From the NCBI GenBank assembly GCA_035771165.1, contig JAWNZC010000027.1, positions 186,001 through 250,000 on the forward strand: a stretch of 64,000 nucleotides of DNA, given 5' to 3'. The stretch is from Paragorgia papillata (Eukaryota; Cnidaria; Anthozoa; Scleralcyonacea; Coralliidae). The notes under the pieces are model-generated. The model was not told the DNA's origin, did no database searches, and saw nothing but the letters and a program-made list of their open reading frames with translations. Positions 29,347-41,769 of the stretch are shown piece after piece. Position numbers and translations under genes: made by a program. Every line of letters starts with the position of its first letter. The stretch's first letter is position 1.

Positions 29347-31784
29347 ATCTATTATGTAGACACAAGTCGTACGAGCTCCTACTAGCGGCAGGAACATCTT
29401 AGATCAAATCCTAACCAATATGCCAGACCTCTATAACACGTACAGCATCTTCCACCAATTGGCCGCTCCGACCATCAATGCTTACTACTCATTTCAAAAG
29501 CGAAGCAGAAAACTAAACCGACTTCCCTAAAAGTGCGGCTGACAAAACATACTAATTTAATGGAGCCGGGCTTACAATTAAATATAGAGAAATTGGAACC
29601 AGTTTACTGTGCCAACGAAAGTTGATGATAAAGTTAGCGCGTTCACTAGCACTATCGTGCACATTCTCGATAAATCGATGCCTAAACGTACTGTGCGTAC
29701 TCACCCCTCCGACAAGCCGTGGGCGACGCCTTGTATAAAGCAGGAAATCAAAGCTAGACCAAGGGCATTTACAATTGGAGATGCAGCAAAGTATAAGCAA
29801 CATTGTGTTAAAGTTGCAACGCTTATATCTAAGGCGAAAGCAAATTATTACCAGCTAAAGGCAGAAGGCATTCGTAAATTGAACCCGGCGAAGTGGTATA
29901 AAGCGCTATATGAACTAGCTGCCGCTGATTGTAATATGATTTCCCGACCACCGGCAGACACTGCGACAGACCTGGCAGAACACCTGCAACGAACGTTTAA
30001 TAAGCCTTTGCAGGACATTGTTCCAACCAAAATTCCGGATGTTGATACAATAGGATCCCTGTTAAAGGAGACTAGCCCACCATTACCTTCTGTTGGACAA
30101 GTCAAGGCTATACCTAGACACCTACATCCCAAGAAGGTTACCGGTTCAGATGAGATTCCTCCATGGTTACTGAAGAGGTATTGCGAACAACTTGCTCTTG
30201 TTATTCATGATATTATTTGTTCCAGAATTACGCAGTCCAAATATCCAACTCAATACAAACATGCACTACCGTACTAATGTACCCGCCTAATGAGATGGGA
30301 AAGGATTTTCGCCAAATTTCGGTTCTTCCACAACTGGCAAAAGTCCTGGAAAAACTTCAGCTGAAATTAAATAGTGTCGACCTAAAGATTAAGAATAGCC
30401 AACATGCATTTACAAACGACTGCATTGGCGTGAATAATGACCTATCGAGCTGAACGGTCATGGATTTTTTAACGCTCCTTCAAACTTTTCTCAAATCTCT
30501 CAAGTAAGCTGAATTATGGCTACGAGTGATAAAACAAAAGTATTAAGGAAAGAAAATCAGGCACTGCAAACAGAAATAGAAGAGCTAAAGGCTTAATTAG
30601 GCCAAGTAAATCAGGATATGCTTTCACGTATGACAGAGAAGTCGGGTATCCATTCCAGCCGAGAGCAAGACGCTTCTTCTTCTTCGGACTCGTCGTCGGA
30701 TATCACCAAAGCAATCGAGTTTGTTAGCAAACAGTATGATGACCTAGAGACATTCCGAAAACAATCTACTCAACATCTCAAACAAATAGAAATTAGGCTT
30801 GACAAGATCAGTAAGAAGTGTGATGACATATCCGAAGCTATTGAAGAGATCGATGCATACAGCTACCAGTACAATGTAAAGATTATTGGTCTCCCACTTG
30901 TTGCCGAGAAAGAAACGTCCAATAATTAAGACAGCAGTCCTTTGTCTCAAGCTATTCTCTGCTATGGACGTGGAGGATGTTTCTTTACAAGATATATAGA
31001 CACAGCACATCGTGTTCCAACTCGAAGACCTACAAGTCGTCCAAATGCAATAATTTTGTAAATTCGTCCGCCGACTATAGCCAAGGACAAGGTAATGGCT
31101 GCCAGAAAACAAGTAACTTCTGTGAAGCCTGAGCAGCTGACTAAAAAATGCTTGTTTTAAGGATATTTTTCCTCAAAACAAGAATAAGAAAATAATTATC
31201 TTACCAAAACAAGATAATTTTTCTTGACAAGATAATTTTTCTTAAAACAAGCAATACTTTCTTGTCAGATTATCTAGTTTCAAGAAAAATAATCTTTTTT
31301 TAAGATAATTTATCTTGAACAAGAAAAACTTTCTTGTCGTTTCTTCAAGATTATCAGCTGGAAAGACAGATAATCTTCAATCAAGAAAAATTTTCTTGAA
31401 TTAAGAAAAAATTTCTAGTTAGATATTCTTGTTTTAAGAATATTTTTCCTAAATCAAGAAAAAAATTCTTGAATCAAGAAAAAAATTCTAGTTGGATATA
31501 TTCTTGTTTTAAGAATATTCTTCCTAAATCAAGAAAAATTTACTTAAAGCAACATTTGGTTGGTCAATGAAAATATTTTTTTCAAATTTGTGCCCCTTAC
31601 AACCTTGGAGTTTGATGAAAATTTTATGATGGAATTACAATGTGATTGGCTGTTATGCTTTACAGTATATAAAACAAAGCTTAGGCTTTAATTTATGCAT
31701 TTCTTTTAAAGTTTTTTGTAAATATTACTGAGCTCTCTCTTACTGTTTAGTTTAAAATTTCCTTAAATATTAACTCTAAAAAAA

Positions 31785-32045
31785 GATGTGTTAAATTAAC
31801 ACATCTTTTTTGTCCAAATTTTAGCACACCTTAAGTTAGGTTTTCTAACACACCTTAAGGTGTGTTTTGCGAAGGTGTGTTACTTGTATGTTATACAAAA
31901 CATGTTAAGATGTGTTATTGTATAGGTGTATTAATAAAAAGGTGTGTTATGTAACATGCCCTGATGTGTGTTATCTTATTTACACATGTATGCAGATGTG
32001 CATTAAAATAATACACCTTGAAACATGTCATTCAACACATCAATG
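31785..32045. repeat. ACACATCTT / AACACACCTTAAG repeat block
   Basis: AAGATGTGTTAAATTAACAC folds on itself, and variants of ACACACCTTAAGGTGTGTT recur for about 250 bases. Possibly the subterminal region of a second small element. Confidence 0.6.
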
Positions 32046-33349
32046 ACTGAGAGAAAATAAACATTTTTAAAAGCATTTAACATTGTCAATATATTCAATA
32101 TATTTGAACACATATTAAAAAATTGTGAGTATTTACATCAGGCTGACATTAAAGTATACACTTAAAACTTAATAATAAATACTAGTTATATACATGGTAT
32201 ACAGTGAGATGATCATATGCAAACCATTTTTCGCAGTTCAAATTCCCAAATATTTCAAAGCTAAAAATCCTAGTAAGATTAACCACTTGACAATTAATGT
32301 TACATGTGGTTCTGCCATCTATATCCAAAAAACATCAGCATTTAGGATATTACATGGCATATTTAGAATGTTGGTATTTTCAAAGTGTACTTAACAACAA
32401 TCCAATCAGCAATGACACAAGTAAACATCAGTGAAATCATCTTGGAGATCAACAATCCTTTTCTTTTGTTGAGAAGTTGGCTTTGGCATCATTCTTTGTG
32501 TACTGGTCCTGCAAAATGAGAGAATTAATTCAACCATTTGTTAATTAATATTTAATTAAATCAAATATTTAAAGGTATGTATTAACCACTTTGCAACAAC
32601 AAAAAAATATTTTAATTTATGATGATTTGATTAATATAAACATAGTAATCCAAGTAATATGAACATTTTTTGTCAAAATCACAATAATTTTAACAAAAAG
32701 GACAATCTTATCATCTGCCATGCATCTGTTGTTACAAGCCAGGTAAAACTAAAGTTTACTTTTAGTAAGGGGGCATTTTTGACTGGCTCTGGCAGGAATG
32801 GGTAATAATCACTTGACCCAATACCATTGTTACCACCCCTTTATAGAGTTAAATCATCTGGAGCATAAATTAATGTCAATATTAAACTTTATATACAAAG
32901 TATATTTAGGACTTAATATTCCATCATATACTGTATCACACAGACGGACTCTCAGTAATGACCTACTAGCTGACTAGCTGCCCAAAAGTGACTCACATAC
33001 TCATGCATTCGTCCTAACAACAAGATTGCAGTTACCGAACAAACAATTTGGACAGAAAATTATACTTTTCTAGCAGAATTCTTGTAATTTTGAAGACAAT
33101 TAGAATATAGGGATGTTCAGTAATGATAAGTAATATGCAGTATCTGTATATACCACTAAAATTATACAAAGATTTATTATTATTTAATAGTATATTATAC
33201 CAATTTGAGTCTTACTGTATTTATCAAACCAGTCAACTTTCTAAAATACCCAGAGGTATGATCGGTGTTTTTTAGCATATCAATGATACTGTGTGACGAA
33301 AATACTCTTATTAGATATACACACAAAACAAATACACACAAAACATACT

Positions 33350-34258
33350 ATTTAACAGTTATACCATAAGCTCGAGTCGTATATGAGCTCATAGCCAACG
33401 AGGCGCTTCGCCGAGTTGGCTATTAGTTCGTATACGACGAGAGCGAATGGTATAACTGTTTTATTATACAGCCAAGCACTGTACAAGTTACAAATTACAT
33501 GCAGCGAAATGTTTCAAACGACAAACTTCCAGCATAGGCAACTAATACTTCCGCCATGCGTAATGATGCATTCACATAGAGTTTCGGTAAACAGCTTTGA
33601 AATGTTGCATAAATGTTGCTCGAGAGGCAAAAAATGTGTTAAGCAGATCAACAAAAAAGATTAAAAGGTACCTTTATGAAGTCAAAAGGTGGGTCAGTTG
33701 TTTATATTAGCGTTGCTGTCGTGAAAAAGGTTTTGATTTCATGCAAAAATGAAACTGAAACACCTTCGGCAGTGAAACTAAATTACTTAGTTGGTTGTTT
33801 TTGAAAAAGAACATGCTTTTTACTACTCCAAATGCTTATCTAAATAAAAAATGTCTCTTTACTGGTGATCTAGCTCCTACGAAATGTGTGATGTAAGCTT
33901 GATTTTAACCGTGAGTTTCTTTGTTTGGCAACAAATTAATATCAACCCGTTAATTTAGTCAGGTTTTTGAAGTAAAAATACGTAATTTTTAGGTGAATTT
34001 TACCATTTACCATGCTAAATTGTGTATTTGTTAATGTATTTTTACACAATGTTGTTTTTTTATACATTGGTTTGAGGGTGTTGATGTTTTTCTGTATAAA
34101 AATCCGTCAATTTCAACTCTTTTCGGCAGTTTAAAAAAACGTGCCGCCATCTTGTTTTTCCTCTACTAGTAGGATATGAGCTGATAGCCTGGTAGTAGGG
34201 AACCAATCAGATTACGCAAAAGCTCATATCCGATAGCATGCTATATAATAATAGTCTG
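33350..34258 (+). repeat. ~0.9 kb dispersed repeat with hairpin ends, copy 1
   Basis: It begins TTAACAGTTATACCAT and folds at once into a ~115-base hairpin (GCCAACGAGGCG/CGCCGAGTTGGC, AGTTATACCAT/ATGGTATAACTG). The right end is a second hairpin (GGATATGAGCT ... AGCTCATATCC), then ATAGCATGCTATATAATAAT. The copy at 61087-62013 is collinear over the whole length. No coding sequence is conserved, so it is probably a non-autonomous element. Confidence 0.85.
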
Positions 34259-35339
34259 TTAGCAACAATTATTTCAGAATGATGAATTCTGCTAGTGAAA
34301 ATACACTACAAAATAACGTTTCCTCAATATTTGAATGCTTTAGTTTTACATAAGATAACCCTTATCATGAAAGCAACGGTGGATAAAAAAGAATGACAAA
34401 AAAGAAAAATGATTTGAGAGTTTATTAGGAACCACAATTGACTGAATTGAGAAGAGATATTTCTAGCCGCCATGTTGACGACAAAAGATGACTTACTGTA
34501 ATAATACACATTGACTTCAAGTCTTCAACTACACTATTAAAGTTCAATTGCAATATAAAATTGTTTGTATTGGACAATCAAACAGGAAATTTGACAACGA
34601 GAGTCAGAGAAAATTTCACATTACAATACTGTAGGACATAATAGAAAACAAACGATAAATACTCAATCTCTTACCTTGCTCGTGCGAGAGAAACTTCTTG
34701 CATGGACAGTTGGACTTTCTTGGTTCAACTGGATTTTCATGGGTTTTAGTTAAATATTTCCGTAAAAAAACAGGTTACTTTGGTGAAGATTGTCTGCCCG
34801 ATCTCCTCGCAAACAAAAAGTCTTATTTCCAAGGGTTTATGTAGCTTGAATCTCAAAACACCTTCAAAGGTGGCGCGCTTCGAGATGAGATGAATAGATG
34901 ATGGTATCCCAAGTATCAATGCGCGCTCGCCACCTGGGAGAGGGGGGGGACATTTTTGCCCGAAAAATTAAGACGAAAATATATTAAAACAGTTCAAAAT
35001 ATAATTTTTCATGAATATTTAACAGCAATATTACCCGAACTTACCCGAAATTTCTTTCAAAAAGTGCCCGAAATTTTCATTTTTAAAACGTTTTGGGGGT
35101 GGGGAGGGGGGGGGGGCAATTCCCCCCTCCCCCGCCTGGTACGCCTATGACCTGCGCGGCGGTTTCGTAGACGGCGACTGTAGCGCTATTCTGTCTCAAA
35201 ATTACACATGTTATTGATTCGGAATTACTTCATGGACATTTATGTATAGATATAATGTTTTAAACGTTAGGAATATTTAAACTAAATAATTATTGTATTA
35301 TATTTAAAATATGTGTTATTCCAAAGCGTTCTTTCCTTT
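34259..35339. other. No gene; G/C homopolymer-rich segment
   Basis: 34939-35150 includes long G runs (GGGGGTGGGGAGGGGGGGGG) and a C-rich mirror ending CCTGGTACGCCTATGA, suggesting the end of a small DNA transposon. A short exon-like frame on the minus strand (34734-34677, MKIQLNQESPTV with a GTAAGA donor) is noted but not called. Confidence 0.4.
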
Positions 35340-38300
35340 TAGTTTTTCATATCAAGATTTTTTTTTTTTGAAACAAGACATAAATTTTCTTAAAACAAGA
35401 AACTTTATTTTTAGTTTTTCTTATCAAGATTTTTTTTCTTGAAACAAGTCATAAATTTTCTTAAAACAAGAAACGTTCCTCTTAGTTTTTCTTATCAAGA
35501 TTTTTTTCCTTGAAACAAGACAAATTTTCTTGAAACAAGAACATTTATCTTGAAAAGTTTTTGTGGTTTTGCAGTGTGGGTTTTGAACCGCTCAACTCTT
35601 ATCGCAGAATTAATATCTTTGATCATCTAACAGCTCGACTCCAATCGCTCATGTTTAAAGCTAATCAACATCAAGAAGCTAATGGATACAAGTTTTGCTG
35701 GTCCAAGAACAACTTTATTTGTCTTCGAAAGACTGATAGTTCAAGAATAATCAGAATGAAACCCCTAGAAGACCTCGCTACCCTAAGAGCACAGGACTTA
35801 TCAACCTAATCTGTATATGTACCTCTGAAGATCTCAGCTAAATACACCACTATCTAATATGGTTATAATAATGTAAATGGAAAGTAAACGTGAACAGAAC
35901 CTTAACAAGTCAATTTTTAGAGAATTACCTTATTATGGTGTTAATGTCGCTGCTTTTGGCCAGTTTAACAATAGCTTTCAAACTAGCTACACTCCTAGGA
36001 AATACTTAGATAAACTTACTAGTATATACGATCTAGATTTATTTAATCTTAACATTAATTCTAATTTTAACATAAACCCCGATCAAAATATAATGAACTA
36101 TCATATTCATAGCAAATATTATTCTCCAAACAGTTTCCAAAAACTCAAAATCGAACCATCCGGTCCATTAAAGAATAGATTCTCGCTTTTCCACAAAAAT
36201 GTGCGTATATATATAGCTTAAGAAAAAAACTTGAACATTTGCAAACTCATTTGCTACATGAACTTGATTTTTCTTTTAGTGTTATTGGTATTACTGAAAC
36301 GCGTATTACCGATGCAATGTTAGATGGCTTTAATTATCATATTTCTGACTACTCATTTGAATTTGTCCACACGCCTCTAGCTGTTGGAGGTGTAGGAATG
36401 TATATCAACAAAGAATTTGAATATTTTCTTATTGAAAAATCAGTTGAAGTAGCATATCAAGCGCTGTAGATTGAAATTGTGATGCCTAAAAAAGAAAAAT
36501 ATTATATGTGGTGTAGTATACAGGCAACACATTACGCCAGAGCGCTTTCAAGCTTACTTTGAAGAAAAACTTGAATTTTATACCTCGACAGGGAAAACTG
36601 TCTTTATCATGGGTGACATCAACATATATCTATTTAAAATTGAACATTGCAATTATGCACATAATTTTTTACTGTCTTCACAAAGTTGTTCAATGATCCC
36701 TAGCATTGACAAACCTACGCGTGTCTACAGGGACTCGGCTACATTAATTGACAACATTTACATTAATAATCACCACGATTTACTGACTAGTGGAAATATC
36801 ATATCTGATGTGAGCGACCACTTCTCACAATTTTGCATATTAGATTCAGTTGCTGTCATAAATAGCAAGCAGAAACTTATAATTCGCGATTATTCTCGTT
36901 TTTCTGAAAATCTATTTAACAATGATCTTCTTCAAATAAATTGGAATGACATATTTGCAGAATCAGGAAACGATCCTGACAAGTCACTCTCGATTTTTTT
37001 ACAACAAAGTAAACAAAGTAGTAAATAAACATGCACCTCTCAAAACCATTTCTAAACGGAAAGCAAAGCAATTTTTTAAGCCTTGGATAACAAAGGGAAT
37101 AAGAGCGCATCTATTAAAATAAAAAAATAACAATATCCCAAAATATAAAATATATAGGAATTCCATTGTTACTTTAACCCGTGCTAGCAAAAAAATATAC
37201 TATGAAGCGTATTTCAGCTCGAATTAAAAAAATATGACAAAAACATGGGAGGGTATAAGAGATCTAACAGGACGCAACAAAAAAAATAGAAAGAATATCA
37301 GCGTATTAAGGGAAAATTACAACACTCGCCTAATTTATGGCCCCCAGAAGATATCTAATGTTTTGAAATCGACATTTTGCTTTATGCGGTGATAGATTAG
37401 CTGCAAAGATGCCTCATTCTGAAAAACATTTTTCTGATTATCTTCCCAAGCAGAATTCAGATTGTACTAATAATGTATCTCATGATCAAGGTTCCTTTGC
37501 ATTTATCCCTGTCACCGAATTCGAGATTTAACTTGAAATTATCACATTGCCTGCTAATAGGTCTCATGGCTTATACTCTTGCATTATCACATTTACTGCT
37601 AATAAGTCTCATGGCTTATACTCTTGCCCCGCACGTATTCTAAAATGCGCACAACATATTTTAAGTAAACCTCTAGCATATATTATTAACTCATCTGTTG
37701 AATGTGGTGCCTATCCTAAAAAATTAAAAATTGCGAAAATTATTCCAGTTTACAAAGCCGAAGAGCAAACTGACCCAAAAAATTACTGCCCTATATCTCT
37801 TTTATCTGTCTTCAATAAAATTTTCGAAGAACGTAAGTACAAGCGTATGAAAAATATGGTTTTCGGGAACAGCACTCAACACAACATGCAATTCTTGACA
37901 TTTTTAATAAAATTCAATAATAAAATTGTTAATAAAATTCATTGTTAATAAAATGTTTTCTTGTGGTATATTTATTGATCTAAAAAAGGCCTTTGATACG
38001 GTGAATCATGACATCATTTTAAGCAAATTAAATCATTATGGTATAAGAGGGGTTGTGAATGATTGGTTTTCTTCTTAAAAATCGTTCACAAACCACTCTT
38101 GTCGGAAACTATATATCTGAAAAAGAAAACACTTTATGTGGGGTGCCCCAAGGATCAGTTCTTGGGGCCCTTCTTTTTCTCATTTACATTAACGACATTT
38201 GTGAGTCGACTAATGTCTTTCATTTCTTTTTCTTTGAGGATGATACTAACTTATTATATGCAAATAGAAACTTGAGAACTCTAGAATCGGTAGTTAATTC

Positions 38301-38479
38301 TGAATTAAAAAATGTCTGTGAATGGCTAAACGTAAATAAACTTACCTTAAATAATAAAAAAATATAATTTTGTTATCTTCCGTCCAAAGCAGAAATTAAT
38401 GACTTACTAGAAATACATAAACGCAACAACCCCTCGCCCGCTTTAACGTGTATCCCCCTCCCCGATGTTTAAAGGAAAA

Positions 38480-40965
38480 TTTCCAGTCGAAAATAATTAT
38501 TTAACAGTGGTTAAAGTCGGAGTCGAAGAAAAACTTAGATTTAACTCACTCTCGTCCAGGCAGTCACCAGTCAAATCCGTTAGTCTGGTTGTAAAACATA
38601 TTTTGTTTATTCGAGGTTTCGAAAGTTTTTAGCAATCCTTTAAATGGCTTCCATGTACATGTTTTGATGGGGGCAAAACAACTTTTATAGTTTATAAATC
38701 AGAACTGAAGCCACGTAATCTGAAAATTAATAGCCCCAAAACAATATATAATATAGATGAAAACAAACCACACAGTATAATTGGACCTGCGAGATGAAGC
38801 AAAATGCAGATTTTGATTCGAAAATAAATAAAAATATGAAAAACATGCCGTCCTATAGAAAAACTCGATCTAGACTGGCGTCTTCAGCAAGAAACGTCGG
38901 CAAAATAAACTGTAATAACTTCAAAACAAGCAATTGAAACAGAGCAAAAATATACAGTATTAATCGGACTGTCAAGGTGAAACAAATTGTAAATATTTAT
39001 TTGAAAATATTGACGAGAAAACATGGAAAACGTTTGTCACGTAACTCACGTTTCAAGAAAACAGCTGACATTCTCAGTGAGATTTTATTTAGACTTGTCT
39101 TAAAGCTTGCCGTTTCTCTCGCTAGTCGCTATCATATACTTGTTTACCTTTTTTACCTTGTTTGCCTCAGTTTGTTAGCTTCGCATTTCTTTGCTAAGCA
39201 AAGAAGAAATAACTTCCCTCCCTTCCGCTGTTTCGTTGTTGTCGCAGTTCTGTACGTTCTCTCAATCTTTTCGACTTTCCCTCAACGCTTTTCCCTTCGA
39301 GTTAATAGTTCTTGGCGCTTCCCTTAAAGTTTTCTTGTTTCATTGAGCTGCATTTTCTCTTACCATATAGTGATAAATAATAGTACCTCTGCATGTATAT
39401 TTCCATGTTGTTCCAAATGCCCCACAGTTATCACCACGTAAGCTGAACGTACCAGGCATACAAATAAATATACTGATCACAGAAATTTGTTCGCATATCA
39501 CGCTTGCCCACGCGTGTCAAATGAATCCACGCGTGTCGAGATTAGCACCCTCGCCGGGCTCGGGCCACAGAATAAGGATTAACCAGAAGTCCGACTCGCG
39601 GAAAAAAGTGTCCCATTATTTTTATGCGCATGCGCCAGTCGGCCATTTTGAAAGTAAGTGCCCCCGGAAAATTAGCCTTCTCGTCCTTGCGACCCTCGGG
39701 CTCCTGTAGTCAATTACTCTTAAGTTAATTAACTTAATATTGTTATCTATATATATAAATAATATTTAGTTAAGTAAATAAGTAATTTACTTTAGAAAAC
39801 GATTCTTTGGAGATTAAATTCTTTGACCACGAGGTTATTAAAACTTCAGTACGCAGATACTACGGGTAAAAGTCGGTGGCAAAAAAGTCCTGTACTCACG
39901 ACGCTGAGTTTTACATTTCTCGATTATGCCGGAACTACGCATTGTTGAAATACATCGAGTACGTATGTTGTTAGAAATTTTATAAGCTTTCATTCGGTAT
40001 ATAGTTCCAATCATAGTGTTACCTGTAACTTTTTAAAATGTTCAAAATGTTCTCACCATTGACCATAAAAGTTTTAATATTTTTCCATATGTTGAAAAGG
40101 TATGAACACTAATTGGCACCAAAAACGTTTTCAACTTCAACTAGAAATCTGCAAACTTTTCCCACTCCTTTCATATTTGAATTAGCTTTTGTTTAAGAAA
40201 TATCTGAGGTTCATACCAGAAGTCATTCTGAGGTTATAGCAAACACCAAAACAGCAAAAGGCAAAACAAACTTAAGAAATTCACCATTTCAGACGGTCCA
40301 GACCAAAATAATGTTTTTTTATTTTTTTAAAATACTTCCGGCAAGTAAACTAAAAGTTCTAACATGAATGCCAGGACACTTCACAGTATCCTATGTTTAA
40401 TATGTTGTTCAGGGCTGTGCGTTTAGTATTTAAAAACAATATCCAAAATTCTACAACATTTGTGAGGAGTCCATTTCCCATCATATAATTCTTATTTTAC
40501 GAACAATGGTGTGCACATTTTGAACATTTTAAAATGTTACAGGTAACATAAAAACTTGAACTATACACCGAATGAAAGCTTATAAAATTTCTAACAACAT
40601 ACGTACCTGATGTATTTCAACAATGGGTAGTTCCGAAATTTGTAGCCATCTTTTGCTATAAACAAATGTATCGGCATAAATCAAGAATTGTAAACTCCAG
40701 TTTTGCGAGTGCAGGACTTTTTTGCCACGGACTCTTACCCGTAGTAGCGCGTACTGAAGTTTTAATAACCTCGTGGTCAAAAAATGTTATCTCCAAAGAA
40801 TCGTTTATATATATAGATCACAATATAAAATTAATTAAAAGGTCACAAGAAAGGCCCCGACATTTCGCGAGGACGCTTACATCAAAGGTGCCGATACTGA
40901 GTCGGACTTCTGGTTAATCCTTATTCTGTGTCCGGGCCTTTGGCCCTACGCCCGGGCTCGGGATA
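38480..40965. mobile_element. Composite insertion in LINE 2
   Basis: The LINE frame stops near 38480 and resumes near 40965. From 39560 a short inverted pair is visible: GGATTAACCAGAAGTCCGAC (about 39575) mirrors GTCGGACTTCTGGTTAATCC (about 40895). The outer phrase CCGGGCTCGGG occurs near both ends. It encloses the foldback at 39799-40803. 38480-39560 holds no recognisable gene. Confidence 0.6.
39799..40803. repeat. Large foldback element, arms ~250 bp
   Basis: CGATTCTTTGGAGAT ... CCACGAGGTTATTAAAACTT on the left mirrors AAGTTTTAATAACCTCGTGG ... CTCCAAAGAATCG on the right. The pairing continues inward to GTTACCTGTAAC. A related arm fragment is at 19056-19300. Confidence 0.88.
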
Positions 40966-41273
40966 AACCTACAATTAGACTCTTTGACAATAATTCTAAT
41001 CAATACACACCTCTCGAATGTAAAGATTACGTTAAATATCTTGGAATTTTCATTGATTCTAATTTGAGTTGGAAACATCATATTAATTACATTGCGTTAA
41101 AAATTAGCAAAAGTGTTGGAATTATTCCAAAACTTCGACATTATGTACCGACCATTCCACACTTCATTAAATATATACAGATCTTTAATTTTACCATACT
41201 TAACGTATGGCATTGTTGCGTGGGGATATGCCGCCAAAAATATACCCAGAAACTTCTTGGCCTACAGAAGCGG

Positions 41274-41525
41274 GCCCTAAACCCCTAATCAGACGAGAAC
41301 GCAAGTCATCGCAAGTTCGCAGTCAGAATTTCTGTGGCGGTCGTTTGAACACCCAAATTAACAAAATAAAGGTTTAATGAGTGTTTTAAACAAGTTTTAA
41401 CTTTGTCACGGTACATGATATTTTTTGGAAACTATTCAGAGGGGCTGGCTGAGATAGCGTGACTGCCTGAGATAGCGTGACTGCCAACTTGCGATGACTT
41501 GCGTCCTCGTTTGATTAGGGCTTAG
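41274..41525. mobile_element. 250 bp MITE with ~45 bp inverted ends in LINE 2
   Basis: CCCTAATCAGACGAGAACGC and onward (left) mirrors the right end GTCCTCGTTTGATTAGGGCT, and both share GCAAGTCATCGCAAGTT. Inside, GCCTGAGATAGCGTGACT-like phrases repeat twice. It interrupts the C-terminal LINE reading. Confidence 0.85.
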
Positions 41526-41769
41526 GACTTAACACTAGGCAGCTGCAAATGACAATTTTTATATTAGTTATTCTCGTATCAAAATCCAAAAATGTTCATT
41601 TTCTCGGTTTGGTACTGTTATTTGGAATAGCATCACGCCGGACTTACGCACAGCACGAAAACAGATATTCAAATCTAAATTACAACGAGCACTTATGACA
41701 ATACTCGAAAGTGAGAATATAGGCCCACGAGAATTGATAGATTGCCTAATGAAAATTATGTTACTTTAA

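Larger units (their letters stand above)
28344..30453 (+). pseudogene. LINE remnant 1: endonuclease and start of reverse transcriptase
   Basis: Fragments of a non-LTR retrotransposon ORF2, in order: endonuclease N-terminal part (NKVVELCGIVAVNS, IITESWLNSSIPD, 28490-28590); after an insertion the next endonuclease part (28960-29170, reading VVVGVYYPPGQTVEDE and IIAGNFNQM); after a solo LTR, 29355-29560; then the linker domain, 29609-30277 in one open frame (KPWATPCIKQEIKA, HLHPKKVTGSDEIPPWLLK); and finally the first RT motif (DFRQISVLPQLAKVLEKL, about 30300-30360) to 30453. The catalytic RT motifs are absent because the copy ends where LINE 2 begins. Frame changes and insertions show it is inactive. 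Confidence 0.8.
31150..35546. mobile_element. Insertion in LINE 2 with CTTG/AAGAAAA-rich subterminal arrays
   Basis: Both ends carry arrays built from TTTTCTTGAAACAAGAA and TTCTTGTTTTAAGAATATT-like palindromic phrases (31150-31560 left, 35340-35546 right), in largely inverted relation. Inside are a (T)GTGTGTTA-rich block (31785-32040), a copy of the 0.9 kb hairpin-ended repeat (33350-34258) and a C/G-rich segment. No transposase is recognisable. The target duplication is not resolved. Confidence 0.5.
30516..35808 (+). pseudogene. LINE 2 ORF1 (coiled-coil RNA-binding type), split
   Basis: Part one starts at the ATG at 30516 (MATSDKTKVLRKENQALQTE), meets an in-frame TAA at 30594-30596 and continues with a Ser-rich stretch, a coiled coil (KQSTQHLKQIEIRLDKISKK) and YQYNVKIIGLPLVAEKE up to 30929; further ORF1-like sequence (TAHRVPTRRPT in shifted frame) reaches about 31125. 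A ~4.4 kb insertion follows. Part two (about 35575-35808) supplies the C-terminal domain (HLTARLQSLMFKANQHQEAN and onward to LATLRAQDLS). The protein would coat the LINE RNA. Stops and the insertion make it inactive. Confidence 0.7.
35877..41769 (+). pseudogene. LINE 2 ORF2: endonuclease and reverse transcriptase, split
   Basis: Pieces in order: an N-terminal extension (35877-36221); endonuclease (IGITETRITDAMLDGFNYH near 36285, MGDINIYLF near 36609, VSDHFSQFCI near 36815); RT entry (KNYCPISLLSVFNKIFE near 37775); RT motif A (GIFIDLKKAFDTVNHD near 37965); motif B (GVPQGSVLGALLFLIYIND near 38140); motif C reading FEDDTNLLYA (near 38235) where FADD is usual; then after an insertion YVKYLGIFIDSNLSWKHHI (41030-41085), and after another the C-terminal part (FGTVIWNSITPDLRTARKQ near 41610). 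Several frameshifts occur. The catalytic DD pair remains, but Ala to Glu next to it is unusual. A 45-base in-frame tandem duplication lies at about 37539-37628. Confidence 0.8.

Noticed and set aside
32413..34734. Two exon-like minus-strand pieces that could form a small gene
   Set aside because: They could be joined in more than one phase, they are short and separated by a dispersed repeat; mentioned as a finding but not called.
35090..35135. G-quadruplex or telomere repeat
   Set aside because: The G runs are irregular homopolymers next to a mirrored C run, better explained as the end of a small transposon; no telomeric hexamer array is present.
38977..39327. 116-codon plus-strand frame with hydrophobic segments
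   Set aside because: No recognised domain, AT/T-rich composition produces Phe/Leu runs, and it lies within an insertion without coding signs.
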